From Lentisphaerota bacterium (GTDB taxonomy: Bacteria > Verrucomicrobiota > Lentisphaeria > Victivallales > Victivallaceae), in the NCBI GenBank assembly GCA_015061685.1, contig SUWD01000001.1, positions 124,001 to 188,000 of the forward strand: 64,000 nucleotides of DNA. Reading direction: 5' to 3'. The notes under the pieces were generated by a model. It worked only from the letters and a program-made list of their open reading frames with translations, did no database searches and was not told the DNA's origin. Each line of letters opens with the position of its first letter. Position 1 is the stretch's first letter. A program made the position numbers and the translations under genes. Positions 1 to 9,691 of the stretch are shown one piece after another.

Positions 1-506
1 AGAATATCCCATTTCTCTCTCTTACAGACCCAAAAGCAAAGGTTATTACTGAATTGGGGCATTATGAATTCAATGTCCCGGACAATGTAAGCGTAACTTC
101 GCCGGGAACCGTGATCTATGACAATCATCTCGGCGGCAGAATATGTACAACCGCATTCTGCCACGATACCTTATTTGCCAATGCCCAGGAAGAACGCAAA
201 ATGTGGCTGCTGAATATTCTGGAAAAATTAAACGGTGATATTCTCCCCTTTACCGCCGTGGAAAATCAACATATCATGCTCCTGCACCGTAAACTGCCGT
301 CAAATACCGACATCCTCGGTTTTTTCAATCTTGGTTTTGACTCGATGGACAATATCGAATTACGTTGCCGCCGCAAAATCAGCAAAGTATCTTTCCTCCG
401 AGGAGAGGGCTGCTGGCAGGAACTGCCTTTTGAATACAAAGACAATGTCCTTTCTGTCCCTCTTGAATTGCGGTGTTATGAAAATGCAGTTTTGAGCATT
501 GAGTGA
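1..506 (+). CDS. C-terminal end of a putative glycosidase (5' truncated by window edge)
   Basis: The frame is open from base 3 to the TGA at 504-506, giving about 167 residues, so the gene begins upstream. No catalytic region is in view. The visible part has a segment around [16 protein letters not shown] followed by [13 protein letters not shown] and a beta-rich tail. This layout matches the C-terminal third of the putative glycosidase at 9692-11956 (glycine-rich strand, arginine-rich helix, all-beta tail), so I read it as the accessory end of a related sugar-cleaving enzyme. Its place just upstream of an alpha-L-fucosidase on the same strand fits. The family cannot be assigned from this fragment. 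Confidence 0.6.
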   Translation, partial: NIPFLSLTDPKAKVITELGHYEFNVPDNVSVTSPGTVIYDNHLGGRICTTAFCHDTLFANAQEERKMWLLNILEKLNGDILPFTAVENQHIMLLHRKLPSNTDILGFFNLGFDSMDNIELRCRRKISKVSFLRGEGCWQELPFEYKDNVLSVPLELRCYENAVLSIE

Positions 507-546
507 ATTTCAGCGGCAATATTTCCGGATTTCTCCTGAAAAATGC

Positions 547-575
547 TTGCAAACGCTCTCCGGCGAAATTATATT
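547..575 (+). promoter_or_regulatory. Sigma70-type promoter for the GH95 fucosidase gene
   Basis: TTGCAA at 547-552 and TATATT at 570-575 are separated by exactly 17 bp. The predicted transcript start near 582 lies 26 bp before the chosen ATG at 608. The -35 box overlaps TTGCAAACGCT, which resembles half of a LacI/CcpA-type operator, but there is no matching second half. Confidence 0.6.
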
Positions 576-607
576 ATCTTTACAGCATGAACTTTGGAGA
601 CTACTGT

Positions 608-2944
608 ATGAGTAAATATAATTCTCTGCTTTTTTACACTTCTGCCGCCGATTACTGGGAGGCCGCTCTGCCTCTGGGCAACGGCAGGATCGGAGCAATG
701 ATCCACGGCGGAAGCAGACAGGAAAAAATCTGCCTCAATGAAGATACTTTATGGTCGGGACTCCCCGATCAGAAGTACCGGGAAAATGCCCCGGCAAATC
801 TCGAAATCTCCCGGCAGATGATCCGGGAAAAACGTTTCGCCGAAGCCGAAAAATTCATCTCGGCAAATCTTCTGGATCACGATTGCCAAAGTTACCTGCC
901 CGCCGGGAATCTGCTCCTTGACTTCGACTTCGACGGAGAAATTTCCAATTATCAGCGTTGGCTTGATCTGGAAAAAGCTCTTGCCGTCACCGCCTTCAAA
1001 GCGGCAAATGTCAATTACCGCCGGGAATTTTTCATCAGTTATCCGGCAAATCTGATGGTTTGCCGCTTTACCGCCGACCGGGAAAAAGCTGTATCCTTCA
1101 CCGCTGGATTCACCTCTGAACTGCAGGGCAATGCCGGAAACAACGCCAATGAAATATTTTTCGATGCAGTTTGCCCTATCCACGACCGCCGCAACAAAAT
1201 CATCTGGCAGGATGAAAATGGAGGCACCGGGATAAAGTTCCGGATGCATTTAAAAATTTCCAATGAAAACGGCGAAGTCATCCCCAATAATGATGGTTCT
1301 GTCACCGTAAAAAATGCCGATTCAGTTACGCTTTATCTGGCTATCAGAACCGATTTTGTCAACTGGAAAACCCTCCCCGGCACTTCCGGGAAATCCCCGG
1401 AGGAAAAGTGTCGTATCGACCTTGCCACCGTGGAAAACAGCTCTTTTGAACAACTCTATGAGGAACATTTGCAAGATTATCAGAATCTTTTTCTGCGTTC
1501 GCAAATGGAGTTCCCGCCGTGCACTTCGGATACGCTCCCCACACCGGAAAGATTGCAAAATGCCCAAAATGAAGAACTTTCGCCCAATCTGGCAGCTCTG
1601 CTCTACAATTTCGGCAGATATCTGATGATTTCAAGTTCCCGCCCCGGCTGTCAACCGGCAAATCTGCAGGGCATCTGGAATCACCTGCTCTGCCCGCCGT
1701 GGGCATCAAACTACACTACCAATATCAATCTGGAGATGAATTACTGGATCAATGATCCGGGCAATCTCGCAGAATGTGCCGAACCGCTCTGGCAGATGAT
1801 CCGGGAGTGTGCCGAAAAGGGAACGGTTGCCGCCAAAAAACTTTTCAATGCCCCCGGCTGGTTCCTCAATCACAACTGCGACCTCTGGCGGTTTACCGCT
1901 TTCGGTACCGGTTCTCCGCAATGGGCATACTGGCCGGTCGCCGGAGCATGGCTCTGCCATCACATCTTTGAAAGGTATGAATTCGGCAGAGATAAGGATT
2001 TCCTTGCCGGATTTTATGACATCATCCGCAATTCAGCGGAGTTCCTGCTGACTTTGCTGGAAAAAGATGAGAATGGAGCATTGGTTTCCAATCCGTCCAC
2101 CTCTCCGGAAAACAACTTCTTCCATCCGGCAAGCGGAGAAACTTCATCCGTTGCCGCCGGCACTCTTATGGATTTGAGTTTGATCAGAGAGAACTTCCAG
2201 ATCCTGCTGGATTCAGCAAAGATCCTCGGCAAATCCGGCAACGATCCGCTGCTGGAAAAAGTTGCCGATGCCCTGAAATCTCTGAAAACTCCGGAGATCG
2301 GCAAACATGGAGAATTGCTGGAATTCGGCAGCGGTTTTGACGAGATAGAAATCAATCACCGCCACTTGTCGCACCTCTACGGAGCATATCCGGGCAATGA
2401 ATTTACCTGCCGGAAAAATCCGCAATTTTTCGCCGCCGCCAGAAAATCCCTCGAACGCCGGGGCGATTACTCCACCGGCTGGGCAATGGGATGGCGGGCA
2501 ATTCTCTGGGCGAGATACAAAGAAAGTGAAAAAGTCTGCCGGATATTGCAGCACTTCCTGCGGATCGTTGTCCCCGGCAGAGAAGCCGAACAATCAGGAG
2601 GCATTTACATCAACTGTTTCGATTCCCATCCGCCCTTTCAGATCGACGGTAATTTCGGTGTTGCCGCCACCATCGCCGAAATGCTTGTCCAAAGTCATGA
2701 AAAAGATGAAAACGGTCTGACCATTGTTGAGATATTACCGGCATTGCCGCAACATTGGCAAAGCGGCAAAGTTACCGGGATCAACGCCAGAGGCGGCTTG
2801 ACCATCGACATTGAATGGGATAAAAATTCTGCCGGTGTCACCGTCAAAACTGCCGCTGCAGCAAGCAAATTCAAGCTCATCTGCCGCAATAATATCAAAA
2901 CTGTTGAATTAAAGCCGCAGGAGAGTATCACTGTCACATTCTGA
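608..2944 (+). CDS. GH95 alpha-L-fucosidase (1,2-alpha-fucosidase type)
   Basis: A 778-residue protein of normal GH95 length. The N-terminal beta domain starts with [22 protein letters not shown], typical of the family, and the (alpha/alpha)6 barrel carries the [25 protein letters not shown] block (residues about 355-380), the hallmark of GH95. Later blocks [13 protein letters not shown] and [11 protein letters not shown] are also family-typical. GH95 enzymes release terminal alpha-1,2-fucose from host glycans by inversion. The ATG at 608 is chosen because GGAG sits 8 bp upstream and the promoter predicts a transcript start near 582; an in-frame ATG at 587 lacks a ribosome site. No signal peptide is seen, so it may act inside the cell on imported oligosaccharides. 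It overlaps no other gene and ends before a strong terminator. Confidence 0.92.
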   Translation: MSKYNSLLFYTSAADYWEAALPLGNGRIGAMIHGGSRQEKICLNEDTLWSGLPDQKYRENAPANLEISRQMIREKRFAEAEKFISANLLDHDCQSYLPAGNLLLDFDFDGEISNYQRWLDLEKALAVTAFKAANVNYRREFFISYPANLMVCRFTADREKAVSFTAGFTSELQGNAGNNANEIFFDAVCPIHDRRNKIIWQDENGGTGIKFRMHLKISNENGEVIPNNDGSVTVKNADSVTLYLAIRTDFVNWKTLPGTSGKSPEEKCRIDLATVENSSFEQLYEEHLQDYQNLFLRSQMEFPPCTSDTLPTPERLQNAQNEELSPNLAALLYNFGRYLMISSSRPGCQPANLQGIWNHLLCPPWASNYTTNINLEMNYWINDPGNLAECAEPLWQMIRECAEKGTVAAKKLFNAPGWFLNHNCDLWRFTAFGTGSPQWAYWPVAGAWLCHHIFERYEFGRDKDFLAGFYDIIRNSAEFLLTLLEKDENGALVSNPSTSPENNFFHPASGETSSVAAGTLMDLSLIRENFQILLDSAKILGKSGNDPLLEKVADALKSLKTPEIGKHGELLEFGSGFDEIEINHRHLSHLYGAYPGNEFTCRKNPQFFAAARKSLERRGDYSTGWAMGWRAILWARYKESEKVCRILQHFLRIVVPGREAEQSGGIYINCFDSHPPFQIDGNFGVAATIAEMLVQSHEKDENGLTIVEILPALPQHWQSGKVTGINARGGLTIDIEWDKNSAGVTVKTAAAASKFKLICRNNIKTVELKPQESITVTF

Positions 2945-2952
2945 TCTCATAT

Positions 2953-2999
2953 AAAAAAACCGGGGGCCGTCGCAAATGCAGCAGCCCCCGTTTTTTTTT
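2953..2999. terminator. Bidirectional Rho-independent terminator between converging genes
   Basis: Seven A residues (2953-2959), a CGGGGGC arm (2961-2967), a loop containing GCAAATGC, a GCCCCCG arm (2984-2990) and nine T residues. It can stop the fucosidase transcript on the plus strand and the symporter transcript on the minus strand. The loop sequence recurs in the terminator at 60387-60419. Confidence 0.85.
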
Positions 3000-3016
3000 G
3001 ATCCGGTCAGCGGAAT

Positions 3017-5470
3017 TTATTTTTCTTCCGCTGCCTGCTCTTTTTCCAGAGCGGCAAATTTCGCTGCATCAGCAGCTGAAACTTCACCCTCGACTCTGCC
3101 GTCATCCAATTCATTGGCTTCTTTGGCAGCCAGATCTTTGAAAAGCTGGATCAGGTCGATCGTACCGCCGATGGAGAACCAGACCGTGGAAACGATTCCC
3201 ACAACCAGCGAAACAATGATATTCGTCCAGTAGAAGTATTCAGCCCACCAGAGATCGGAAAAAGGCGAAATCGCTCCCCAGATCGCATACAAAAGGAAGA
3301 TAAAGAGGAAGGTGAATACAAAGGAGTACAAAAATACCGACCATGCCAGAATTTTATCCCCGGTAGTATAATTGGGGTCGATTCCCAGCACTTTTCCGCA
3401 GATATTTTTCCACGTCCATTTGAATTTCTCAACTTTTCCGATTCCGTCATCGCTGTATTTGCCGCGGTGGAGCAGACGCTCAAGATTGAAAGGCTTGCGG
3501 CAGGTAAGCAATGACACCACCATATAAAGCACAATACCGAAAAGAGTGGTCATGAAAGAGATTTCCTGCGAGTTGATCGGGAACTTGTCAGGATTCATGA
3601 CCCAGACGATATAGGGATTCAACGGAGCAGATACTGCCGACAGGAAATTGCCGATCGGTTCGACCCAACCATGTCTTTCAAGGAAAGGATAGACCGTCTT
3701 TGCCCAGTTATTCTGAAGCAGAATACCCGAAACCGCCACACTGGAGCTGACAATGATCGTCGTAAATGCCGCCGCCACGGTGCCGCGTTTCCAGTAAAGA
3801 CCGAATACGATCACCGGCCCAGCTCCCGCCATCCAGATCGCACCGGTAATGGCAAAGAACATCAGAATGAAGTCCACCTGGGCAAAGAAAAGCGAGAAGA
3901 AAAAGGCAAATGCTCCCACAAACGCCGCCGCACAACGCAGCAACGTCAACTGCTGTTTCGGAGTAAGCGGCTTCTTGAGGAAAGGTACTACCAGATCCTG
4001 CACAATAATACTGCCCCAGGAGTGAATATAAGTCGTGTCCGTGGAGACCATAAGAAAGATCATCAAAGCACAGAAAATACCGGTTATACCGATCGGCAGC
4101 ATCTCACGCATGGCGATCGGCACGAGCATCTGACCGAAAATCGCATTGAATGTCGGAACATTGCCGGAATATTCCGTATTTGCCAAACCTTGTTTAGTGG
4201 CATCCAGATACGGTTTTTCCTGGGCAAGTTCAGTTGCCTGCATGATCTTCACACATTCACGGCAATTATCTGCCGCAATTCCTGATTCAGTGCAGCTTTT
4301 GCAAAGTTTCCGGGGAACAACTACCACCTCGTAAGGCTTTTCAGCCTGAGCGGCACGCTCTTTGAGAATGGCAACGACTTCCGGATCGGAAACTGTTTTC
4401 ATGCTCTTTTCTTCCGGAATTGCCTCGTAATTGGCAAACAGTTTGGCCCGGGTCTCATTATCAATGCCCGGCACTACATCATCCAGAGTCTTCCGGGCAA
4501 GCGAAGTACGCACCATCTTGGCTTTACCGGCATAGTCCGGGTGATTCAGATAAGTTATCGCCGCCACCCCCATAAGCAGGAACATCAAAAAGGAGAATCC
4601 GCTCCGCCAGGTGCCGAGCAAGCCGCCCATTTTCTGCTCATGCGGAGTGCGGGCCGCCGCATTGTAACCGGCTGTCCCCTGCCAGGACATGCGGTTGATC
4701 ACCGAACTGACGATACCGCCAATAACATAAACCAGATTGAAGTCACGCAGTTTGGCAATATTATAGGGGTTGACAAAACTCTCATCCGGTGCCCGGTTGA
4801 GCAGCACCGGAACCATCTCATTGTCCCAGGAAAATTCCCAGAGAATGAAGCCCACAACCACCACGTACATCGGGTAACTCAACAATCCCTGAATACAGTC
4901 CGTCACCATGATCGTGATCTGACCGCCAAGCATGATGATCATCAAAGCAATCAAAAGGAAAAATGCCATCACCAGACCGAAAGTCGGAAATACCCAGCCG
5001 CAAATATCAAGTTTGGTCGGCAGATCCAGAAAGTAGATCATAAAGCGGGCACCGACCGCCGGAAACAACGCATAGTTGATGATTCCGGAAACCGACTGCA
5101 GCACCGCCGCCAGAATCCGGAATGCCCGGTTGTAACGCATCTCCAGAAACTGCCCCATCGTCAGAGCTTTGGTCTCACGGAAACGGTAAACACAGTAACC
5201 CGTAAGAGCAAAAATCAATGTCAAAGGCACTGAAATTTTACTCCAGAAAGAGATGGCAAAACCACTTTTGTAATACATCTCCACCATTGCCACCACGCTG
5301 ATAAGCCCCATTCCGGCTTCAGCTCCGGCGACCGATACAACGTAACGTCCGGCACATCTGCCGGCTGCCAGAAAGTCAGAAACTCCTCTGACGTATTTCT
5401 GACCTTTCAGTGCGACCCAGACGACTATCAGCAGTGGGATCACCACCAATATCCAATCCAACCAAAACAT
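3017..5470 (-). CDS. Sodium:solute symporter family (SSS) transporter, long form
   Basis: An 817-residue inner-membrane protein with many hydrophobic segments and SSS-type motifs near the start (GVSDFLAAGRCAGRYV, then GMGLISVVAMVE) and RFRETKALTMGQFLEMRYN in the third membrane region. SSS proteins import sugars, amino acids or organic acids with sodium. At 817 residues it is much longer than classical members (about 500-550), with an enlarged loop between residues about 320 and 430 and an acidic cytoplasmic tail. The loop contains KLCKSC and NCRECV (about residues 385-405), a possible metal-binding knuckle absent from the paralogue at 35657-37981. AGGAG precedes the ATG. Its place between glycosidase genes suggests uptake of the sugars they release; the substrate cannot be read from sequence. 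Confidence 0.88.
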   Translation of the reverse strand: MFWLDWILVVIPLLIVVWVALKGQKYVRGVSDFLAAGRCAGRYVVSVAGAEAGMGLISVVAMVEMYYKSGFAISFWSKISVPLTLIFALTGYCVYRFRETKALTMGQFLEMRYNRAFRILAAVLQSVSGIINYALFPAVGARFMIYFLDLPTKLDICGWVFPTFGLVMAFFLLIALMIIMLGGQITIMVTDCIQGLLSYPMYVVVVGFILWEFSWDNEMVPVLLNRAPDESFVNPYNIAKLRDFNLVYVIGGIVSSVINRMSWQGTAGYNAAARTPHEQKMGGLLGTWRSGFSFLMFLLMGVAAITYLNHPDYAGKAKMVRTSLARKTLDDVVPGIDNETRAKLFANYEAIPEEKSMKTVSDPEVVAILKERAAQAEKPYEVVVVPRKLCKSCTESGIAADNCRECVKIMQATELAQEKPYLDATKQGLANTEYSGNVPTFNAIFGQMLVPIAMREMLPIGITGIFCALMIFLMVSTDTTYIHSWGSIIVQDLVVPFLKKPLTPKQQLTLLRCAAAFVGAFAFFFSLFFAQVDFILMFFAITGAIWMAGAGPVIVFGLYWKRGTVAAAFTTIIVSSSVAVSGILLQNNWAKTVYPFLERHGWVEPIGNFLSAVSAPLNPYIVWVMNPDKFPINSQEISFMTTLFGIVLYMVVSLLTCRKPFNLERLLHRGKYSDDGIGKVEKFKWTWKNICGKVLGIDPNYTTGDKILAWSVFLYSFVFTFLFIFLLYAIWGAISPFSDLWWAEYFYWTNIIVSLVVGIVSTVWFSIGGTIDLIQLFKDLAAKEANELDDGRVEGEVSAADAAKFAALEKEQAAEEK

Positions 5471-5527
5471 TCTCTGTCATCTCCTTTCTGTAATGTACAT
5501 TTATTGTTTTTACTGAATAAAAGAAAA

Positions 5528-5555
5528 AATATATTCCACCCTGTCTGAATGACAA
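5528..5555 (-). promoter_or_regulatory. Sigma70-type promoter for the symporter gene
   Basis: On the minus strand, TTGTCA (5550-5555) and TATATT (5528-5533) are 16 bp apart, about 58 bp upstream of the ATG at 5470. Confidence 0.5.
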
Positions 5556-5659
5556 CTTTACAGAATAATTTAACTTCTCTGACAAATATATACAATAAAT
5601 CGGATATTTGCAAGTAAAAATCAGCAAAAAAGACGGTACAAATGCACATTTCGCACTTT

Positions 5660-6568
5660 TCAGCCGAAAGAAATGCCGGTAATTCCCAAGACGATCAACG
5701 TCAGACCGGTCAATTCAAGCCGGGAGAATTTCTCTTTCAGAACCGTCATGCTGTAAGCGGCAAAAGCAACAATACACACTCCTATCGCCACCGGATACCC
5801 GGAACCGCCGCAGCCGTATTTTGCCAGAACATCCAATCCGCGGTAAAAACATAAAAAACTGGAAATACAGGAGATTAAAATACCCCACCAGCTCATCACC
5901 AATGTCCAGAAATTAAAAAATTTATGCTCGCGGATCGCACCTGCCATGCTTGTCGCGGCAAAAATGACCGCCGTCCCCAGCTGAACCGAAAATGACCGGA
6001 AAAACACTCCGAGTCCAGCTGCTTCCGGCAGAAATGAGGGCAGTGTATTGAGGCACTGGGTCAACATCGCCACCAGCATTGCCGCCAAAGCGATCCACAG
6101 CCATGATTTATTTCTTCCGTCCGGCTTTCCGGTATCATTCCCCTTGCCCATGCCGGAAAAAATCACCCCGGCAATGATCGCAATCAAACCGCAATAACGA
6201 ATCAGCGACGCCCTTTCGCCAAAAAACAGTATTCCCATGATGAATGTACCGCACAAACTGGACTGCATGATACTCCATATCAATCCATTAGGCCCGATTT
6301 TCATCGCTTTTTCAGTAAGGACAAAAGTGAAATAATTCCCGATCCCGGCAGCAACGCCGATCAGCAGAACCAGCCACAAAGTCAGCTGCGAATTTATCTG
6401 CGGCGGCAGAATAAAAAATGATACCACGCAAATAAGCATCATCTGCAAGGCAATGAAAAACTGTACTGTTTTGTAACTTGTACTGCGTCTGGAACAAGCA
6501 CTCACGACCACTCCGACTCCGCCCCAGCTGATGCCGGTAATGATCATCATTATAAAACCCCACAACAT
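5660..6568 (-). CDS. EamA/DMT-superfamily permease
   Basis: A 302-residue protein with about ten hydrophobic helices in two similar halves (first half ending near residue 145, second starting with SWLWIALAAMLVAM). Length and pattern fit the drug/metabolite transporter superfamily, the EamA or RhaT-like branch. The gene follows the sialate O-acetylesterase stop by 17 bp with AAGGAG before its ATG, so it is probably co-transcribed. The context suggests import of a sugar or sugar acid released by the esterase locus, but DMT substrates vary widely and this is inference. Confidence 0.75.
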   Translation of the reverse strand: MLWGFIMMIITGISWGGVGVVVSACSRRSTSYKTVQFFIALQMMLICVVSFFILPPQINSQLTLWLVLLIGVAAGIGNYFTFVLTEKAMKIGPNGLIWSIMQSSLCGTFIMGILFFGERASLIRYCGLIAIIAGVIFSGMGKGNDTGKPDGRNKSWLWIALAAMLVAMLTQCLNTLPSFLPEAAGLGVFFRSFSVQLGTAVIFAATSMAGAIREHKFFNFWTLVMSWWGILISCISSFLCFYRGLDVLAKYGCGGSGYPVAIGVCIVAFAAYSMTVLKEKFSRLELTGLTLIVLGITGISFG

Positions 6569-6585
6569 ATAAAATACACTCCTTA

Positions 6586-8556
6586 TTATTTATTGCGGCT
6601 GTCAAAAGATGAAGCCGGGAAATTGCTGCTGTTATAAAGAACATTCAAGGGGAAATTTCTCCAGGCATACCGCACAAAGCAGGGTCTCTCCACAGTTTCG
6701 GCGGAAAGATAAAGCCCCCCGTTACGGATCTCTGCCTTATCGGCCGGGTGGAAAACCCCGTCGTTTCCTGCGATTTCAAAGGCTTTTTCCGGGTGTTCCC
6801 CCCGCAAAGTCAATCCGTCGGCATAAGTAAATTTCACCGCCATCATATTTCCCTGCCGGAAACAGGAGTCAAAAAGCGGGCCGCCGGGAACTTGGGAGTA
6901 CTGCAAATAGATATGGTGCAAAGCTCCGGCGGCAAGCCGGGATCCGACCTCTTTCTTGTTTTGCGGGTGAATATCGCCAGCTTCGCCGATGTCGATCGCA
7001 GAAACCATATAGACTTGGGGAAGATCCCGGCAGACCAGGCGTTGAGCTTCCCGCAGATCGGCCCATGGCTGTTGATGGTTGATATGATTGAATCCGGCAA
7101 GCTGAACCAGAATAAAGGGGAGCTGCTGCTGTGCCCAGCGGAAACGCCAATCCCGGACCATGGCGGCAAATTTTTTCCGGTAAAGTTGAGCTTCGTCAAC
7201 CGAAGACGCGTTGCTTTCCCCCTGATACCAGATCACACCTTTGATGGCAAAAGGGATCAGCGGGTTGATCATTTTGTTGAAAATATTGCCCGGAGCATTG
7301 ACATATTTGGGGTGAAGCGGGTAATAAGGCGGCAAAGAGGGGATTATTCCCAGATCCAGTTCGGCTTTAGCTTTCCATGTTCCGGCAAGGGGGAGCAAAA
7401 AGCTGTTATCAGCGGCAAGCAGCCGGTGCTGGTCGGCGGATCCGAAAAATCCGCCGTTGCTGGAAAAGGAGTAAGCCCGGATGGCGATCAGATTTTTGCC
7501 GGGTTTGACTAATTCCGGAGCGATCCGGTAACGCCGGAAAGTATTCCAGGTGGAAATATCCAGACCGGAACCGGTTCTGCCGATTTCCACGCCGTTGAAG
7601 TAGGTTACATCCTGCTTATCAATGCCGGGGATTTCCAGAAACAGCTCTTTCCCGGCGGCAGAGGCGGGTATTTCGACCTCTTTGCGGAACCATACCGCCC
7701 CATTGCCGCAGATTTCCTGCGTCAGCCAACTGCCGGGGATCTCCATTTTTTTCCACATGGAATCATTGTATTCCGGTTTGGCCCAACCGCAGTGGATCCC
7801 CTCATTGCCCTTATCGGGAACAGCATATTTGAGACTGGCGTTGTTCGGGGGAAGGACTTTATCTTCCCAGACCGATCTTTTCTGCAGATTCTCTTCATAT
7901 TCGGCTACGGCATCGGCCATAGTTCCTTCGGCAGTCAAACCATCTCTGCTGGTCCATGATTCAATGAGGGTCCCGCCGTAAGCGGAAACGATGATCCCCA
8001 CCGGCACGTTCAAATTTTTACGCAGCTGCAAAGCAAACCATGCTGCCGCCGCCGAAGCATTGGCAGCATCGGGGAACTTCATCGGCTGCCAGGTACCGGA
8101 ACTCTGTTTTTCCGGCACGGCGCCGAAGGATTCGGTGATTTTGATGAAGCGGAATTTGTCAAGATTTTCTGTTTCAGCGGCAAACTCTTTCAGTTGCCGG
8201 GCGGAAAGTTGAGTGGAATATTCTCCATTTTTGACCGGTCGCCAGTCTGCACCTAAAAAATATTGCATATTGGATTGTCCGGAAGCAAGCCACACTTCAC
8301 CGACCAACACATCTTTAAGCACGATTTTTTCGCCGCAGCCGCAGTCTTTGATCACCATTTCGAATGGACCGCCAGCGGGGAGTTCCGGCAGTTTGACCAT
8401 GAATTCTCCGGTGGTTGATGCCCGGGTGCAGGCACTTTTTCCGGCGATGGAAACTTCGATCAGAGCTTCCGGAGCGGCACTGCCCCACACCGGAACCGGA
8501 GCATTCTGCTGTAATACCATGCCGTCTTGAAAGAGAAAATTCAACTTTATCATCAT
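6586..8556 (-). CDS. Sialate O-acetylesterase family SGNH hydrolase
   Basis: A 656-residue protein starting MMIKLNFLFQDGMVLQ. It shows the family order: N-terminal beta domain, the nucleophile block GEVWLASGQSNMQ (Ser near residue 93), a jelly-roll insert with FRKEVEIP (about 240-380), a second SGNH block with GVIWYQGESNAS, and DIGEAGDIHPQNK with the catalytic Asp-x-x-His near residue 528. These enzymes remove O-acetyl groups from sialic acids so that sialidases can act; some members act on other acetylated sugars. The ATG at 8556 follows GGGAG by 5 bp; the frame is open a further 24 codons upstream, but those lack a clear ribosome site. The N-terminal segment is duplicated in the gene at 9692-11956. 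No clear signal peptide at the chosen start. Confidence 0.85.
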   Translation of the reverse strand: MMIKLNFLFQDGMVLQQNAPVPVWGSAAPEALIEVSIAGKSACTRASTTGEFMVKLPELPAGGPFEMVIKDCGCGEKIVLKDVLVGEVWLASGQSNMQYFLGADWRPVKNGEYSTQLSARQLKEFAAETENLDKFRFIKITESFGAVPEKQSSGTWQPMKFPDAANASAAAAWFALQLRKNLNVPVGIIVSAYGGTLIESWTSRDGLTAEGTMADAVAEYEENLQKRSVWEDKVLPPNNASLKYAVPDKGNEGIHCGWAKPEYNDSMWKKMEIPGSWLTQEICGNGAVWFRKEVEIPASAAGKELFLEIPGIDKQDVTYFNGVEIGRTGSGLDISTWNTFRRYRIAPELVKPGKNLIAIRAYSFSSNGGFFGSADQHRLLAADNSFLLPLAGTWKAKAELDLGIIPSLPPYYPLHPKYVNAPGNIFNKMINPLIPFAIKGVIWYQGESNASSVDEAQLYRKKFAAMVRDWRFRWAQQQLPFILVQLAGFNHINHQQPWADLREAQRLVCRDLPQVYMVSAIDIGEAGDIHPQNKKEVGSRLAAGALHHIYLQYSQVPGGPLFDSCFRQGNMMAVKFTYADGLTLRGEHPEKAFEIAGNDGVFHPADKAEIRNGGLYLSAETVERPCFVRYAWRNFPLNVLYNSSNFPASSFDSRNK

Positions 8557-8595
8557 TGCTGCTCCCAGAAAACATTTCCGGAAAAGCATTTTCCC
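8296..8595 (-). repeat. Duplicated segment, copy 1 (5' end of the sialate esterase gene)
   Basis: This stretch, from upstream of the ribosome site to about codon 85, is plainly similar in DNA and protein to 11708-11995 in the same orientation. Shared landmarks are the GGAGCAGCA ribosome site, KLNFLFQDGM/RLNFLFQDGM, IEVSIAGK/IEVSVAGK and SAGGPYE/PAGGPFE. Confidence 0.8.
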
Positions 8596-8659
8596 CCGGA
8601 AAAAAGTCCTGATTTTTTTCATTGCCAATATCCTGGATTTTGTGAAACAGCTGTATCAA

Positions 8660-8675
8660 CTTGCATAATAGCAAG
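8660..8675. promoter_or_regulatory. Inverted repeat CTTGC-N6-GCAAG, possible operator
   Basis: Perfect 5-bp arms around TATTAT/ATAATA, about 18 bp downstream of the -10 box of the esterase promoter, a common place for a repressor site. No regulator gene lies nearby. Confidence 0.4.
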
Positions 8676-8693
8676 CCCGCTGTTTCGTGCTAT

Positions 8694-8722
8694 AATATAC
8701 CTTGATCAAGACTGCTTTTCAA
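8694..8722 (-). promoter_or_regulatory. Sigma70-type promoter for the sialate esterase-permease pair
   Basis: On the minus strand TTGAAA (8717-8722) and TATATT (8694-8699) are 17 bp apart. The spacer holds the perfect 10-bp palindrome CTTGATCAAG (8701-8710), a possible activator or repressor site. The promoter sits right after the stop of the hydrolase gene at 8730, so the esterase pair can be expressed apart from the genes upstream. Confidence 0.6.
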
Positions 8723-8729
8723 CCGGTTT

Positions 8730-9689
8730 TTACTTGGTCAATTCATGATTTTGGTCACTGTCGTAATAATTTCCGGAGTTCCAAACCGGTTCTTTGCCCC
8801 GTTCCTGCTGTTCCAGAAATCCGAAAGCCGGGCCGGGGAGCAGGGAGTGACCGCCTTCAAAGAGGGTAAGCCGCACTTTGCCGGAAACTCTCCGGAAAAG
8901 CACTTTGCATGGACCGAAAGCCGGATCATCTTCACCTTTGTATTTCAGGTGTTCCGGAACTGCTTCATTCTTATCCATATACGCCATGTCTTCGTCGGAT
9001 ATCCGGTATTCCGGAGCTGCAAGGGCGTTGAATGCTCTTACTGCATGAGATACCGGTACTCCGGGGTGGCCATCGTGGATCCCGGTGGCGATCTCCACTA
9101 TCCCTTTGCCTCTGGCCCCGGGCAAATGGGTGATGGGGGAGCGGTGAGCCGCCTGCCGGGCAGCTTCCGGCACGACTGCCGGATCACCGCCGCAGGCACA
9201 CATTATGTTGTAATCGTAACTTTTATCTTCGGGATTGGGTTTCATTTTGCTGATCTCCTCACACCAGCGGGCGATATCAGTTATCGGACACCACGCCGAA
9301 ACCGCCGTCCAGATCTCCGGACGGCGCCCTGCCATAAGCAATGCCGCATGACCGCCGCCGGAACCGCCGACCAGATAGATGCGTGATTCATCGACCGGAT
9401 AATTTTTCCGGACAAATTCCACTGCACACTCCAGATCGGAAACCACCAAATCAGATCCGCAGGCTTCCGGAGTTTTGTTCGGTCCCCGGAAAAGCGGATA
9501 GATGAAGTGCCAGTTGCGTTCTTTGCACCGGGTAACGAAGTGATCGTACGGCGGCTCAATGCCGTAACTCCAGGTGTGCAGGCACACTGCCAGAGGACGC
9601 GGTTCACTGCCTTCAGCCGGACGGAAAAGTACCGGCTGCATAGAATTATCTTCTCTGGAAAGATAAGATATCGTTTGTAATTTTTCCAT
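8730..9689 (-). CDS. Alpha/beta hydrolase, prolyl oligopeptidase (S9)-like
   Basis: A 319-residue protein with the alpha/beta-hydrolase pattern: strand and oxyanion region PLAVCLHTWSYG, nucleophile elbow GGSGGGHAAL (Ser near residue 110), and candidate late His in GGHSLLPG (about 280). It is similar in layout to S9 dipeptidyl-peptidase catalytic domains, which in glycan loci often act as esterases removing acetyl or other acyl groups. No signal peptide. The ATG is 2 bp after the stop of the putative glycosidase gene upstream, with GGAG inside that gene's end, so the two are translationally linked. The substrate is unknown. Confidence 0.75.
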   Translation of the reverse strand: MEKLQTISYLSREDNSMQPVLFRPAEGSEPRPLAVCLHTWSYGIEPPYDHFVTRCKERNWHFIYPLFRGPNKTPEACGSDLVVSDLECAVEFVRKNYPVDESRIYLVGGSGGGHAALLMAGRRPEIWTAVSAWCPITDIARWCEEISKMKPNPEDKSYDYNIMCACGGDPAVVPEAARQAAHRSPITHLPGARGKGIVEIATGIHDGHPGVPVSHAVRAFNALAAPEYRISDEDMAYMDKNEAVPEHLKYKGEDDPAFGPCKVLFRRVSGKVRLTLFEGGHSLLPGPAFGFLEQQERGKEPVWNSGNYYDSDQNHELTK

Positions 9690-9691
9690 TT

